Shown piece after piece: positions 11,542 to 23,300 of a stretch of 64,000 nt of DNA. Each line of letters begins with the position of its first letter. Positions within the stretch are counted from its first letter, which is position 1. The translations under genes were made by a program, and so were the position numbers. The notes under the pieces were generated by a model. It was given only the letters and a program-made list of their open reading frames with translations. It was not told where the DNA came from and made no database searches. The DNA comes from Trichostrongylus colubriformis (Eukaryota; Nematoda; Chromadorea; Rhabditida; Trichostrongylidae): assembly GCA_963978905.1 (NCBI GenBank), contig OZ022258.1, forward strand, positions 43,570,591-43,634,590, written 5' to 3'.

Positions 11542-11955
11542 CCGTTTTACTCAATCTAAAGATGATTCGTGGGGTTAGCGGAACAGCTGACTCGGAACGT
11601 TCACGTAATACGTACACAACAAACTTAATCGCTAAGTGCATACAAGGAGGCGTCGTTCTCAGCAAACTCAAGCCGTTTTCAAACGTACAAGTCTGTGCAG
11701 ACAACCACTGCGTGGAGACTACCATATTCCAAGAAGAGACAAGCGTAATGTTTTCTGCAGAAATATGCTTACATCATCATAATGTACGTGTTAAGGGTCA
11801 ATCATCTAACGAGATCGTAACAAGCAGTAGTTTTTGCCAAATCCATTCTGCGAAATGATCGATTGCTGCTTGTGTGTTGTAATGTTGACAAACCCGGAAT
11901 GTTGGCCGAGGTTGGCGATCGCACTGATTGGAATTGTAACTGTAATTGTAACCCA
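11505..11955 (+). pseudogene. Envelope-like segment of the BEL/Pao element
   Basis: A Cys-containing open frame (11505-11858) is followed, after a stop, by a shifted frame with a short hydrophobic stretch that could be a membrane anchor (about 11870-11950). Nematode BEL elements often carry a phlebovirus-type glycoprotein at this place, and the spaced Cys residues are compatible. The assignment rests on position and general character only. The segment is broken and truncated at the LINE junction. Confidence 0.4.
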
Positions 11956-11974
11956 TGCGGAAAAAATCAGATAA

Positions 11975-14885
11975 AAAACTCAGAACAACAGCAAAAAATG
12001 AGTGACTTGAACAGTATGGAACAAAGTGAATGAACTAAACAGATGCACTGAGAAAGAAGACGAATGTATACCCTATAATTCAAATGCTTGTCCAGTGTCG
12101 CTTTAAACAAATTCAATTTATTTGTGACAACTCCTAACCTGAGCAGTTTGTCAAACTGCATGCAAATCCTGTTCACAAAGGAATGGTATCTGATATTGTG
12201 TTTAGCACGATGAGTAGAAATTTTCCTTGACTCACTCCTGGCTCTTGACTCTCTGATTACTAGAAAGCTGTTACACTTCAGTTAAGAGTGACCGTAGGAT
12301 AATTTGAAAAAGGTGATCAAATCGAATTTTTCTTTTAAGAACTAGTGTCTCAAGGCCGAGATTTGCATTGCGTACCCTGCCACCAGGTATCTGATCATAA
12401 TTGAACCCGACCGCCCGCACAAATACTTTCCTCGTAAATCAATTTTGAACCCTTTCAATAGCATTAATCATCTTCACTCTGTGAGGGCTAAATACCACTG
12501 TTCCATATTCTAACAATGGCCTAATGTATGTTTTGTAAGCTCTGAGAAGTACGGAAGAATACCTAGTGGTGAGAGCGTTGAACATGTTGAACAATGACGC
12601 CATGGCTTGAGCAGCAATTTTAAGACAGTGGTCATCAAAGCTGAGGTCACTAAGAATGTAAAAGCCGAGGTCTCTAATTTTTTCCACTTCTTCCAGTTGC
12701 ACACCACCCATCAAGTAAGACGAGTTCAATAGATATGGGTAGTTTCCATGAGATGGCCCAGTCTCTGACATCATTAATAACCGTGATGCAGTTCAAAACA
12801 ACTTCCTGCAATGATTCTTTGTCCGACTCGGAAAGCATTAGGTGGTACAGCTTGAAATCATCAGCAAAGCCAACACATTTGATTCCTTTACCAAATACTA
12901 GTGACGACAGCTCGAAAGTTAATATGTTAAAAAGGATTGGAGACAGCACTCCTCCCTGCGATACCCACTGACCACTGGCTCGGGTTCAGAGAGCTTCGAG
13001 TTGACACGAACCATATAAACTCTATTGGTAAGAAAGGCTTTGATCCAAGTTACTATCCTTGAATGAATACCAATTATGTTGAGTTTCCGAATAAGCTTTG
13101 GATGAGAAACTCCGTCAAAAGCTCCTTCGAAATCCAAGTAAACGACGTCCGTCCCCATACCCTTATCAAGGCATGAAGGCCAGTCATCAAGTGACTGCAG
13201 CATAGCGGTAGCGGTGGATTTACCCTTTAAAAACCGTGCTGACGATCCGAAATAATGTCGTATTCTTCTACCTGGGCTACAAATCTGTTTTCCAGGACCT
13301 TCTCGAACAACCTGGCAAAAATTGAAGTCATGCTGTCGGGTCTATAATTGAGTGGGCAGGAATGCGGCAGCTTTTTCGGAATAGGGTGACAAATGAAACA
13401 TGCCACCTTTTAGACACTTCTGCGTTCATAAAACTTGAGCTAAAAATAAACGCAAATGGACCAGAGATTACGTGTGCTACCCTTTTGATGAAGTTGAGCA
13501 GAATGTGGTAAGGTGTATCCGAGCGAGATGTAGGCCATCGAATTAGTAACTCGTAAACTTCATCACTGTGGAGCTAAAGGGAATCGTTCATAACAGGAAA
13601 CGTTGGACTGATATTTAAGTCACTGTGATCTTCATCTTTCATGCGTGCTTTTCCAAAAACATGGGCAAAAAGCTCGGCCTTATCCTGATCACAACATACT
13701 ACATTGCCATTCTCACCGACTAAAGCACACAGACCCTTGTTTGACTTCAGCTTAGAATTGAGAAATCTATAGAACATGTTCTTATCCCCAGAATATATCA
13801 TCTGATTTTCAATTTGGCTGTGAAACCATTTAATTTTTTATGAAAAGTCGCTCGCAGCTCCATGTATTCCTCCTGATCGAGGGTTGTTTGCCTTCAAAGC
13901 TTTGTGCCATACACTACTCTTCTCGCGACTGAGATTACGTAAATTTGGGGGTAGCTGAATATACTCGCCTTTCGTATTCTGAGAGGAACAAATAAATCGA
14001 TGGAATGGTGGATTCCTAAAAACATCTCATACTTGTTATCAATAGTAAGAGCACTGCTCAGGGATCCGTATTAGTCAACACCATTTAGATAGGCAGTAAT
14101 AGCATCAAAAATGGCTTTTTTGAAGTCTCTCACCAGTGCTGCCCCCTTTACATCATTAGCCTTTAACTGCAGTGAATAGAAAAAGGAAGCGTGATCATTA
14201 TGTCCTATGGGAAACCGAATAGCCGCATCCCTTATGAACTCTTCATTGTGGGTAATAGGAGGTCTAGGATATTAGACCCACGAGTCTCTCTCACAACTAT
14301 TTGGTGGGACTATGCAAAAAATTGATGAAACGACGTGCCCGGACACCATCGGCTATTGGACCCCCTTCATTAGACCAAGAAATCTCCGCAAGGTTGTTAT
14401 CACCATGTACAACTACTGAACAGCTACTAGCCACCAAATCTCCGACTGCCTTCAATAATTTTACCAAAGCAGAAGTCGAACACGAAGGAGCTCTGTAGAC
14501 CAATACCCTCCGACCTTAGTTTGAGCCATGTCGAGGTCCACACATATCAATTCGTGAGACGAAGCAACAGATGCTCTAAATATCAGTCGAGAGCTGTACA
14601 TGCTTTTCGCTAGAACGGCAACGCCACCACGGCTTTTAAAACAGTCACACCTAAAGATCACATACTGGTTGCACCACACCCCCAAAATAAGGATTCCGTG
14701 CTAATATTGTCAGACAGCGATGTTTCCGTGGGAGCGACTAGTCTGCACCTGACATCCCGCATTAGATAGAGGAAAACCTGGTTACTGTAGGAGCCATTTG
14801 TCAAAAGCGTCTAGTTAGCTTACCTCGGAGGTCACCAACATTTTTACAAAAAGAACGAGTATCTGCTAGAAGCATGGACTAGCAC
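11975..14885 (-). pseudogene. LINE ORF2: endonuclease and reverse transcriptase, broken
   Basis: The endonuclease part shows SRGGVAVLAKS (about 14590-14640) and a VVHGDNNLAEISW stretch (about 14370-14420), the usual GDFN site with Phe replaced by Asn. A linker with FYRFLNSKLKSN lies at 13740-13790. The reverse transcriptase has YLDFEGAFDGVSHPKL (about 13100-13150) and the catalytic GFADDFKLYHL (about 12840-12870). Downstream come VEKIRDLGFYI, LLRAYKTYIRPLLEYG and a C-terminal LFKATLDKHLNYRV near 12080-12115. At least five frame breaks lie between these pieces. Confidence 0.8.
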
Positions 14886-14903
14886 TTGAGATCCGAGGAA
14901 GAG

Positions 14904-15640
14904 CTACACGCTGAACATTTTCAAAGAATGATGCGACATAGGTGAGGTATCAACCATCACCACAACAAGGTTGCGGGGTGAAGTACAACACTGTTCTATT
15001 GGAGTGGAACCATTATAACCGACAAGCGACACTTTACCATCGACTCTTTTGTTGAGATGGGAATCTCTTTCGATGCGAATCCGCTCCCTCTCCCCTTTGG
15101 GGAGAGAGGACCTTATGAAGACCCCCTTCTTGAGCAGAAAGGATCTAACCTGAGGTGCCCGCCTTAACACTAGATTCGCAAAAAACGAACTCGGCAAAAG
15201 AACCTTCAAAAGTCTAAAAGTCTATCATTTCTCAGGCTAGGGCGCTCCATACGATACACTGACAGATAATCTAACAATCGATGGACACAATTACGATCAT
15301 GTACAACTCTATCATAGCTCCTACGAAATCGGCTTTCAGGCACACCTACAACCACTATTAATCTTTTCCTCTCAATCTCTTCATTAGATACAAATCGATC
15401 ATAATCATTGTATTCGGCATGGCACTAGATTCCCTAACAATATTGTGATCATGCGAAGGCAGCTTGCAATCGTTAAGTGCCTTACGAAGTATTAAGTTCT
15501 CGTCCTCCAAAGCCTTAATTTCCTTAGACATGAGATCTATACGGCTTACTCACTCACAGTTTCTCTTTGAAACTACCTCCAATTCCTTTTTACTGTCCAA
15601 CAAAAACGCTAAAAATGTTCGAATATGCAAGGGATTTTCA
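14904..15640 (-). pseudogene. LINE ORF1: coiled coil plus RRM-like domain, broken
   Basis: The minus strand from about 15600 to 15470 encodes a heptad-rich segment including EIKALEDENLILRKAL, a good coiled coil. It is followed by RKRLIVVVGVPES (near 15350), which looks like the first strand of an RRM-type fold. The open frame 15209-14904 has RRAPQVRSFLLKKGVFIRSS and GERERIRIER, as seen in CR1/L1-type ORF1 proteins that bind their own RNA. Frames shift between the pieces. Confidence 0.6.
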
Positions 15641-15980
15641 ATCCTTCCTTCCTTCCTGAATTTTACAGGGGAGCACAGAGGTTTTATCAAGCGTACCTCT
15701 ACCTAAGAACTGTATCACACCTAGTATAGTGGTATCAGAAAAGTAAATATCACTCCCAGCCACTAGAAGTATCGCCGAACAATATGGATCAGCTGAGAGC
15801 AAAATCAATGGAGATCGACACCGACTTAGCAATGAAAAAGAGAAGAATGACCTGTGCAATTGGCACGAATTCGTTTTATAATTTCGTATCCTGCCACAGG
15901 GGTACTCACAGCTATAGAAATCCTCGTACTCGGCAATTGAACCAGAATAGCAGAATAGCAGAATAGCAGAAAGTGGAGTC

Positions 15981-16980
15981 TAGCACAGAAATATAATAGA
16001 ATGACTGGGTATCTCAGAGACCATGGCCAATTAGTCGCGCGCCGGCAAGGCAGGATAAAGGAATGGAAGGGATTCTCCTCTGTTCCTCGCTCTCTTCGTC
16101 GTACTGATCTTTTGTATGTGTCGGCGCATAGGAAGATGCTGCTGCAAGTTTCTATCCTTTAGTTTTCGAAGCATCTCCGCGGGATATCGTGTCAGCCCGA
16201 CAGAAGAGATTCCTCTTGTTTCTGTCACTCGCTCACGTACAAAATTTAAACTATCATCTTTAGCTAATTACATTGAATAGATAATAATTAGATAATAATT
16301 ACATTGATGACTATTCTTTCAAGAGTATGTGTTCACTCTTGTTAGCTAAATTTTCCCATTTCTGCAGAAACGATTTTATGTCCGGAAACTGACTCGAATC
16401 GTTCCTCCGCAACCACGCAATCTCTGAAACTCGGTCCTTTGGCCAAGCATGTTTCGTAATTTCTTCGAAATCTGCAATTTTTGAACAGATCAAGTTGACG
16501 CTGCACGACATTACTCTTACGTGCAATAAGGAAATCTTATAACTCTCTTGTGAAACGTTACAAAGGCTCAGACTCGTAGAAGATGTCCTAGTAGAGGAAG
16601 CTGTACTGGCCGAAAATGCGGTAGTCAACGCAACAAGCCTAATTGACGAAGTTTCGGAAGCGAATGCACCCAGAAATAACGTACTTTACGGAATCATGCG
16701 GGTGTTGGGGATGCGATTGGCTCCCCTCTTCTCGTTGCCTTTTCTAAAGAGTCTGCAAACCTATCAGTGTCGATTTACGAAATTTCATTGTTTTACCTGG
16801 CATGAAACCGTAAGCTTGAATTTGGAAATCTCCCGCTCAAACGGCAGAACACGTAAATACCACCTTGTACTTCAACCAAACTTGCAAAAAACCACTTTTG
16901 ATAACGTAATCTCTGCTACGGACTTAATCGTAACGCCGCTTCCTTGAACACGTACTTTATTCGCAATAATTCTGCATCGC
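15981..16980. other. Unassigned retroelement-like stretch
   Basis: An AGAATAGC short tandem repeat (about four units) lies at 15946-15970. On the minus strand, 16640-16311 is an open frame rich in Ser/Thr that ends KWENLANKSEHILLKE. A further minus-strand open stretch (16945-16700) contains VAEITLSKVVFCKF. These may be remnants of another envelope or gag gene, but I cannot assign a family. Confidence 0.3.
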
Positions 16981-17094
16981 ATTCATTCATTCATTCATTT
17001 ATTCATTCATTCATTCGTTTATTCATTCATTCACTCATTCATTCATTCATTCATTCATTCATTCATTCATTCATTCATTCATTCATTCATTCAC
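16981..17094 (+). repeat. TTCA (CATT) microsatellite
   Basis: About 28 units of ATTC run with only a few interruptions (TTTATT, TCGTTT, CACTCATT). The repeat translates as alternating SFIH, an artefact rather than a protein. Confidence 0.95.
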
Positions 17095-17189
17095 GCACTC
17101 ATCCTTCTCTTCTCCGTGAACTCGACCTTTGGTTTTTAGAAAAGGAACAAAGCCGTCATCGTTTGGTCCTTCTACTGTGAACTTGAATA

Positions 17190-17523
17190 GCAGTAGTGAT
17201 AGAATTTGTCAACTCCGGACGTCCGTTCTGGTAACATGCCAATGATGTGGAAAAATATGTTGAGGAAACTAAAAGGCCCCTGTTCAAACGACTTGACGAA
17301 CACCGCAAGGCCTTAAAAAATCCCACATCATACATAAACAATAGTTTCCCTAAGCATAGAACACAAAAATATAGCCACGATAGAGCTCCAAACTTCACTG
17401 TAAAAATGCTGCACCGCTCCATTGACAACACAGTGGAAAGAAAAATACTGGAGGCACTAAATACGGATCAGATGCTATCCCAGAAATAAATAGCAAAGAC
17501 GAGTACTTGACTCTTTTGAATTA
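17190..17523 (+). pseudogene. Penelope-like GIY-YIG endonuclease fragment
   Basis: The frame at 17247-17489 contains EKYVEETKRPLFKRLDEHRK, corresponding to the YxGETxRPLxxRLxEH heart of Penelope-element endonucleases with the usual Gly replaced by Glu. Further on it has NTVERKILEAL. A frame break near 17475 leads into PEINSKDEYLTLL, the usual end of this domain. No reverse transcriptase part is nearby, so this is a short 3' fragment. It differs in sequence from the Penelope element in intron 1 of gene B. Confidence 0.7.
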
Positions 17524-17933
17524 ATTACATGACTGCAGTGACTTGCAGAGTGGAATGAATGTGATATCACATATCACCATAGTCACAGCACGTCAACGCT
17601 ATTTAAGGGTTACAGGGTGGGTCAACCATTTCTGCTCCACTTCCAGCAACCTGGTAGAATAGGGTAGGTGGCAACAGTTAGTCAGTCAGACATAAATCTG
17701 CTGACTCATTTCATATGTAAAATAAAATACTCAGAAAAAGCTTTTTCGCAGCTTTTGGTTGCTCAGCGCTCTTTTGTCAAATACTACATTGAATTTTGAA
17801 TTTTTTCAAACTACGTTCGAACAACGAAAGAAGAACATGCTCAAACTTTTCCTTGAATTTCTAGCGTGACATAATAGCATACATAATATTTACCCTCGCT
17901 ATACAGTTATTTTTTTCTGAAAATTATCAGCAT
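17524..17933. other. Spacer before copy B
   Basis: This is AT-rich sequence with no supported gene, repeat or RNA. It sits between the Penelope fragment and the first sequence that aligns with copy A. Confidence 0.4.
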
Positions 17934-18882
17934 TTGAAGAACGTTGGTAATCAGCAGCTTCTGATTACTGGATTACTGCCGTCCTTTTGCGAACCTGAAA
18001 TCCGCCTTTTCACACTCTTCTTCTATCGTATGCCATCGAGAAATCACTTTCCCCTAACAACTTTACCACGGCTGTTTACTGTTTTCCATTGGAAGTTTGG
18101 AATTCACGGAACAATCCGGCTGTCATACGTTGCCTGAGAAAAGTAACTGACATTTATTATTTCGTCAACATTCTGACCGTAGTAAAGGTTAATGAGCTAG
18201 TTTCCCTCATTTCTCCTACCTCTAGAGTTTTCACCTTCTTGCTGTTAGAGGTCCGCTGCTGCAGCTCAATCGTAAAGCGTGATCTAGTTCTATGCAGCAC
18301 GATGTGGTCTAATACGACATTTATCATTTCGACTGCTCAGATAAGTCCTTCCCGCTTTTTTCGCTGATGTACTGAAAGAGCGTTTGCTTTCGGCTATCAC
18401 GACATATCATTCACTGATATAATAAATAATTATGCACCATGGCCCGCCTGAACTCCTATTGAATCTCTTACAATGTTCTTTCTCTTCTAAGGGGGACATA
18501 GAGTTCCTGAGAAAGTGGGGTATTAGCAAGGAAACTAGCTGCACTGGTACTTTCAGACCTTCCTGAAATTGTCAAGTCCCGAAGGGGCGCTAGTTCAACT
18601 TTCTTGTAATCTCAAAAAATGACATATTCATGATGTCTTTCGCTTAAAACCCCATGTATCAATGATCCCCACAATACGAGCTCCCTTCTCCCGTTGCTCT
18701 CGATCTCAGGAAATATGTGCTCTTCTCTCTTCTTGGATGATGCTATCACTGTGAAGCGTAGAGAGGGATTACTGCGATGGTCGTTGCTGCATTCAAGGAA
18801 ACAGGGAAAATGGAGGGGGTGGGAGGAAGGTGTTGCTCCTCCAATGACCTGTGCGCTGTCTGGTGTGGGTCCGCCCATATTA

Positions 18883-20131
18883 TCAGCTTGTTGCAAAATT
18901 GATTTCGAAAGTGGACCGCATACTTCAAAGTACTATAACTCAGCTTGAACATAAAATTTTTAATCAAAGTAAAAAGCATCAGAATCTACACATTTTTGCC
19001 AACGAACAGGTAATAATACTAAGCCTTCACTATAAAAACTACTATCACGAGAATCAACGAAGTCAAGGAAGGCACATTCAACATCGTCTAAATTAGTAAA
19101 TTGTTTCTGACGCAGATGAGAATTGAGGGCTCGAGAAAAGTGATAGTCTGTGGGGGAAAGGGCGGGAGAATACGCTGGGTGAGGGAGAGCTTCTATACAC
19201 AAGTGGGTTAATTTTCGCCGAGTGATTTGTGAGGTGTGTGGCCTTGCGTTGTCCTGCAACAGGATCGGCCCTCCTCTATCCACCACCGCCGGCCACAATT
19301 TTTACAACTTCCCATACATTTGCTCCAGATTACAACAGAAAGATCTGCTGTGACTGGCTTACCAAGTTGCAAGAAACTGTAATGGATTACACCTTTACAG
19401 CACCACCACACAGTAATCATAACCTTTTTAGGGTGAAGGTCGGGTTTAGGAAAAGTTTTTGGAGGAGCATCCTTATCTACCCAGACTAATCCCCGCTTCC
19501 TGTTATCATAAAGAACCCATTTTTCATCTGCAGCTATAATACGGTTTACGAATGGCTCATTTTTATGGCGAACTAGGAGATTAGAGCAGCTGTCGAAACG
19601 TGCCAGACGCTGCTCATCGGTCAGGTCATGGGGCACCCACTTCGACATCTTCTTCACCTTGCCGATTTCCAGTAAATGTCTGGCCAGTGTAGAGTAATGT
19701 ACGCCTAGGTCTTCTACTAACGTACGAGTATTCGTCTCCGGATTTGCTTCGACGGCTCTCCTTAAATCTTGATCATTAAGCGATGACCTGCGGCCGCGAC
19801 CCGACTTCTCTTCGAGATCAAAATCGCCAGAAGCAAATTTTTTGATTCCTTCCAAAAACACTGCTGAGATTACGAGCTGCCTCCGCTGCGGAGTGTCCCA
19901 ATTTAAACTCGTTAAGCATGATGACTCGATAGTCGCGTCGGTTCATGATTATACACAGCCCTGGAAAAGGCCAGCTGGAGAACTTAGAACGACATTCATA
20001 GAAGTTTCTGAAAGAGCAGAGAAAACCTCACCAAATGGTATGTCTGGCGTTTCTTGGGATGAAATAGTTCAGGATGAAAAATCTACTTATTTATATACCT
20101 TAGAACTAAAATTAATTTTGCAACAACCTAA
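18883..20131 (-). mobile_element. Full-length but dead mariner transposon
   Basis: The element is 1249 bp with terminal inverted repeats. The left end starts TCAGCTTGTTGCAAAATTGA and the inverse of the right end starts TTAGGTTGTTGCAAAATTAA. TA dinucleotides flank both ends (18881-18882 and 20132-20133). Copy A preserves the uninterrupted site at about 2611-2612 (GCATATTACTAGCATGACC), which proves the boundaries. The element lies about 220 bases upstream of the presumed trans-splice site of gene B. Confidence 0.95.
18960..19946 (-). pseudogene. Mariner transposase, frameshifted
   Basis: The minus strand encodes a mariner-type transposase with a helix-turn-helix DNA-binding half and a DDD catalytic half. 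The likely start is the ATG at 19946, leading into EFKLGHSAAEAARNL. A deletion with frameshift near 19850-19870 removes part of the first HTH. The main frame (19861-19208) holds SGDFDLEEKSGRGRRSS, WVPHDLTDEQ and the first catalytic Asp in IIAADEKWVLYDN. A second frameshift near 19300 leads into LLQDNARPHTS (second Asp) and YSPALSPTDYHF (third Asp), then WQKCVDSDAFYFD at the end. All three acidic residues are present, but two frame breaks make it inactive. Confidence 0.92.
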
Positions 20132-20335
20132 TACTAGCATGACCACAGTATCGCGACCTATTTGGGATCTTGGATATGAGCTATAGCTTTTCCAGAAAGA
20201 TTGAAGGAAAATGTTTCAGCCACATTTACGGGTAGTGTATGTCGGATTTTGATTCTAAGAAAGTTTTCATCATCTCCACTTTTCAAAGCTGTTGGAATGT
20301 TCGAGTATACATATGATAGGCCTGCCAACCCTTGA

Positions 20336-20367
20336 TTTTCATTTTTCAGCTCTTTATAATTGGACTT
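20336..20367 (+). promoter_or_regulatory. Candidate spliced-leader acceptor of gene B
   Basis: ATTTTTCAG ends at 20349, 18 bases before the ATG at 20368. Spacing and motif match gene A. Only about 220 bases separate this site from the mariner end, so core promoter sequence upstream may be displaced. Confidence 0.5.
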
Positions 20368-23300
20368 ATGAACGGATTATCTGGACAAGATATTTTACAG
20401 CTTCTGAATTTAAGTAAAGGAACGCTAACCGATACGACTCCTATTCATGGTTCATCATCGATTATTGTTGGTGTCGCCTATATCACATTATCCCTGATGC
20501 TGTTCTCAATTTATGTATCATTCAATGCGGTGAGCATATCACATTCAAGCTAGTGGACTTACACACATCTGCTGCACCTTGTGGTGCCGCTTGGAGCTAC
20601 TCCCACTTTTATGTGGGAGCTAGCACTCAATCTAAAAATGTTCCCTCGGCAAAAAGCTCAAAAAAACTTTTAAACGAAAGGGTGAAATGTGAACTTCCAG
20701 TATGCCCCGTTCTGTACGTCCTCATTAATGCCCACAAGATCGCGGCAGGAGAGGAGAGTACGGAAGATCCTACCCGTTTTAAAATCAGACCAATAGTCAG
20801 CAGTGTAGGTAGTCCCACGGATAGGATCTCATGGTTTCTCAATTTGATTCTGGTGCAGCTATTGAAATATCTACCCGCATGCCTTCCGAACACTAACACG
20901 TTTCTCTCAAGGTCGAGAGACTCGGTTGGTAGAAGGAAGCGTGATGGAATCTTTTGATGTCAACTCTCTGTACACGAATGTGTCAAATGATCTGCAATGC
21001 AAGCGGTCTTCTAAATTTTGTCGGAATACCGGGATTCTATGAACTATCTATGGACTTTCTATGGACTGTCCATACCGCAGGCCATGACGCTTTTGAACGA
21101 CTGTTTGTCGTGCAACATTTTTAAGTGGACGGACGAGTATCAGAAGCAGATTAGAGGGCTGGCAATGGGGTAAAGGCTTGCTCCGGTAGTTGCGGTAGCA
21201 TTTATGTCAAAAATAGAACAATCTGTCCTAAACCGCGCACCCATTTTGTATTGTCGGTAGATAGATGATTATTTCCTTATATGTTCACAAATGGAAATGG
21301 ACAAATGTTTCGAGCTGCTGAATCAGCAGTCTAAACACACAAAACTCACACGGGAGACACCGACGACTGGCTCCCCTACCTTAACGTCCGTTTACAGTGC
21401 AACGCAGGTAATTACAGAACGAAATGGTATCGAAAACTTGCTTGCAAAAACATTCTAATCCATTTCAGTTCTGCGCACCCATCCGATACTGAGAAGCCAT
21501 CGTCAGGAATATGGTACGCACGGCCTCGATGGTTTCATCAAGAGGTGAAGAGATGACCGACTCCGTTAAAGAGCTGCTTCGTATTGCAAAAGAGAATGGC
21601 TATCCAATAGCAGGATACGCCATGGACAGAGGCGTAGAGTGGTCACGCTGGATCGGTGCGACGAAGAGAGAACGAAGAATCTCTTCTGTGCTCCATTCAT
21701 ATCAGACGATCTCAGCATGGCAATACGTTCATGTGTTAGGGAGCTGGACTCTAGGAAATAGTGAGAATGATGGATATACCACCTCCGAATCTCCGAGGTC
21801 TACTGGTACGAAACGCCTATACGACCACTTATGCTTAACCCCTTCTTGCTTCATTTGTCCTTTCAGCAAGCAAGGAGACTGCATGACATCAAGTGTGGTG
21901 TATCCGATCACATGCCTTCGGTGCAAAGACGAGTACATTGGTGAACCCGGCAGACCTCTTCGCATCCGAATAATGAACACTCAGATGGCATGTTGAAGTC
22001 GAAGATTACCACTTCATTAAGACAACACAGGGTTCGTTGCCATGAGAACGCATGCATACAAGTGGCCGTCATGATACTATCACGTGAACCCAATATTGCG
22101 GCGCGCCATACCTTAAAGGCATATTCCAGGATTACCTTGAGTGGGTTTAAGCGCTAAACTATGAAATCAGAGATGCAGGGGAACACGCTGACGAAGAAAA
22201 ATCCGGAAAAAGTCTCCGAAAAGGGCAAAAATTAGGCCTCCTGTCATCTGGCCTTGAACGAGATTACCGCGTGAAAACAAGCCTTTGAATCAGTTCCCGC
22301 TGGCTGGTATCAGAAGGAACCTTGGATATCATCTGTTTCCACATGTCAACGCCTCCTTTATCGTTGGCATCTCTTCCCTATCTTATGTTATCACACAAAT
22401 CGTAGGCCTCATTTGCCACGTTGTTGCCATCATTGCCACCGTCATTGCCAACGATCACGTACGGGATGGGCGCGCCCGAGCTTCAGGGTGCGGTCGAGCT
22501 GGCTTCAAGAGCTCCGCGCGGTGCGATGACTCATCATCGCGCTTCGGTATGTGCACAGGCCCTTGCACGCTTGGGGAACTATTAGGTCATGTGAAAGGAC
22601 TGCGATGTTTTCCTAATCCTGGAATGTGCCTTTAAGCCTTCTGGATCACTGCCAGGAGCCCTAAAATCAATAGAAATGAGGAATGTGTGGACGGCCCTTT
22701 GCGGGTTTTGATCTGTCAGATCAATCCCCCGTTGTTTCCTCTCTCACGGTGTCGGGGGTTAGAACAATATTCAATAATGGGTGTTATACAAACTCTTAGG
22801 GTGCACTTGGGTTTTTTGCCTCTGGAGGTTAAACTGGGGCAAACTCTTCAGGGGCTTGCTCAGGTAAGTGGTCTTAGGGTCTTCACCTATTGGAACCCCT
22901 CTTCTACCACTACGGGGTGGCAGGTGAACCTCTGCGGTCAACGGTCTTAAAGTTCAGTCAGTAGCTCTCTAGGACATCGTCTCCTCTTTTTATTAGCTGT
23001 CATTTTTTTCTGTGAAATGAAATGGCGTTTGGACGACTAGTTTTCATAAAGACTTCACTCTTCCAGACTCTGAAGAAGGCGACGACGCCGAAACGTCAGT
23101 CGGAAATAAAGTGATCAACAATCTTGGTTGAAGCTAAAACATCCAAACAACCATAACTGAAAGGTCAAAAACCGTTCGAACTAGGGATTGTGGCTGCCAG
23201 CACTTGGTTACCCCAGTTCGCACTATTTTACCATTTGGTTCCCATGCCTCTACATTGTGTTGTCTAATCTTGGTAATGGATTACAGGTGCTCGAGTAAGG

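Larger units (their letters stand above)
10322..11955 (+). mobile_element. BEL/Pao-like retrotransposon fragment with env-like tail
   Basis: This is the 3' half of a BEL/Pao-type LTR element: integrase, the conserved region after it, then an envelope-like segment. I found no LTRs, no gag and no reverse transcriptase. The left border abuts the end of duplication copy A. The right border merges with the 3' end of a minus-strand CR1-like LINE near 11930-11960, so the element seems to have been cut or invaded by the LINE. Stops and frameshifts show it is dead. Confidence 0.75.
11960..15980 (-). mobile_element. CR1-like non-LTR retrotransposon (LINE), degraded
   Basis: Reading from high to low coordinates, the element has an ORF1 with a coiled coil and RRM-like part, then an ORF2 with endonuclease, reverse transcriptase and a C-terminal tail. 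The 3' end near 11935-11955 carries a TTACAA-type short repeat, as expected of CR1-clade tails. Many frameshifts and stops interrupt both ORFs. The 5' border is not sharp; I place it near 15980, where recognisable ORF1 features end. Confidence 0.8.
20612..23190 (+). mobile_element. Penelope-like retroelement in intron 1 of gene B
   Basis: Intron 1 is 232 bases in gene A and over 2.8 kb in gene B. The extra block carries Penelope-type reverse transcriptase and GIY-YIG endonuclease fragments in plus orientation and ends in a terminal segment with CGCCGAAACGTCAGTCGG. Borders are set by loss of homology with copy A intron 1. It is 5'-truncated, frameshifted, and interrupted by a TTAA MITE at 22113-22635. 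Confidence 0.85.

Noticed and set aside
16944..17180. Open frame with SFIH repeats
   Set aside because: It is the translation of the ATTC microsatellite at 16981-17094, not a protein.
22285..22635. 116-codon plus-strand open frame with hydrophobic stretch
   Set aside because: It lies entirely inside the TTAA MITE at 22113-22635, whose palindromic structure explains it.
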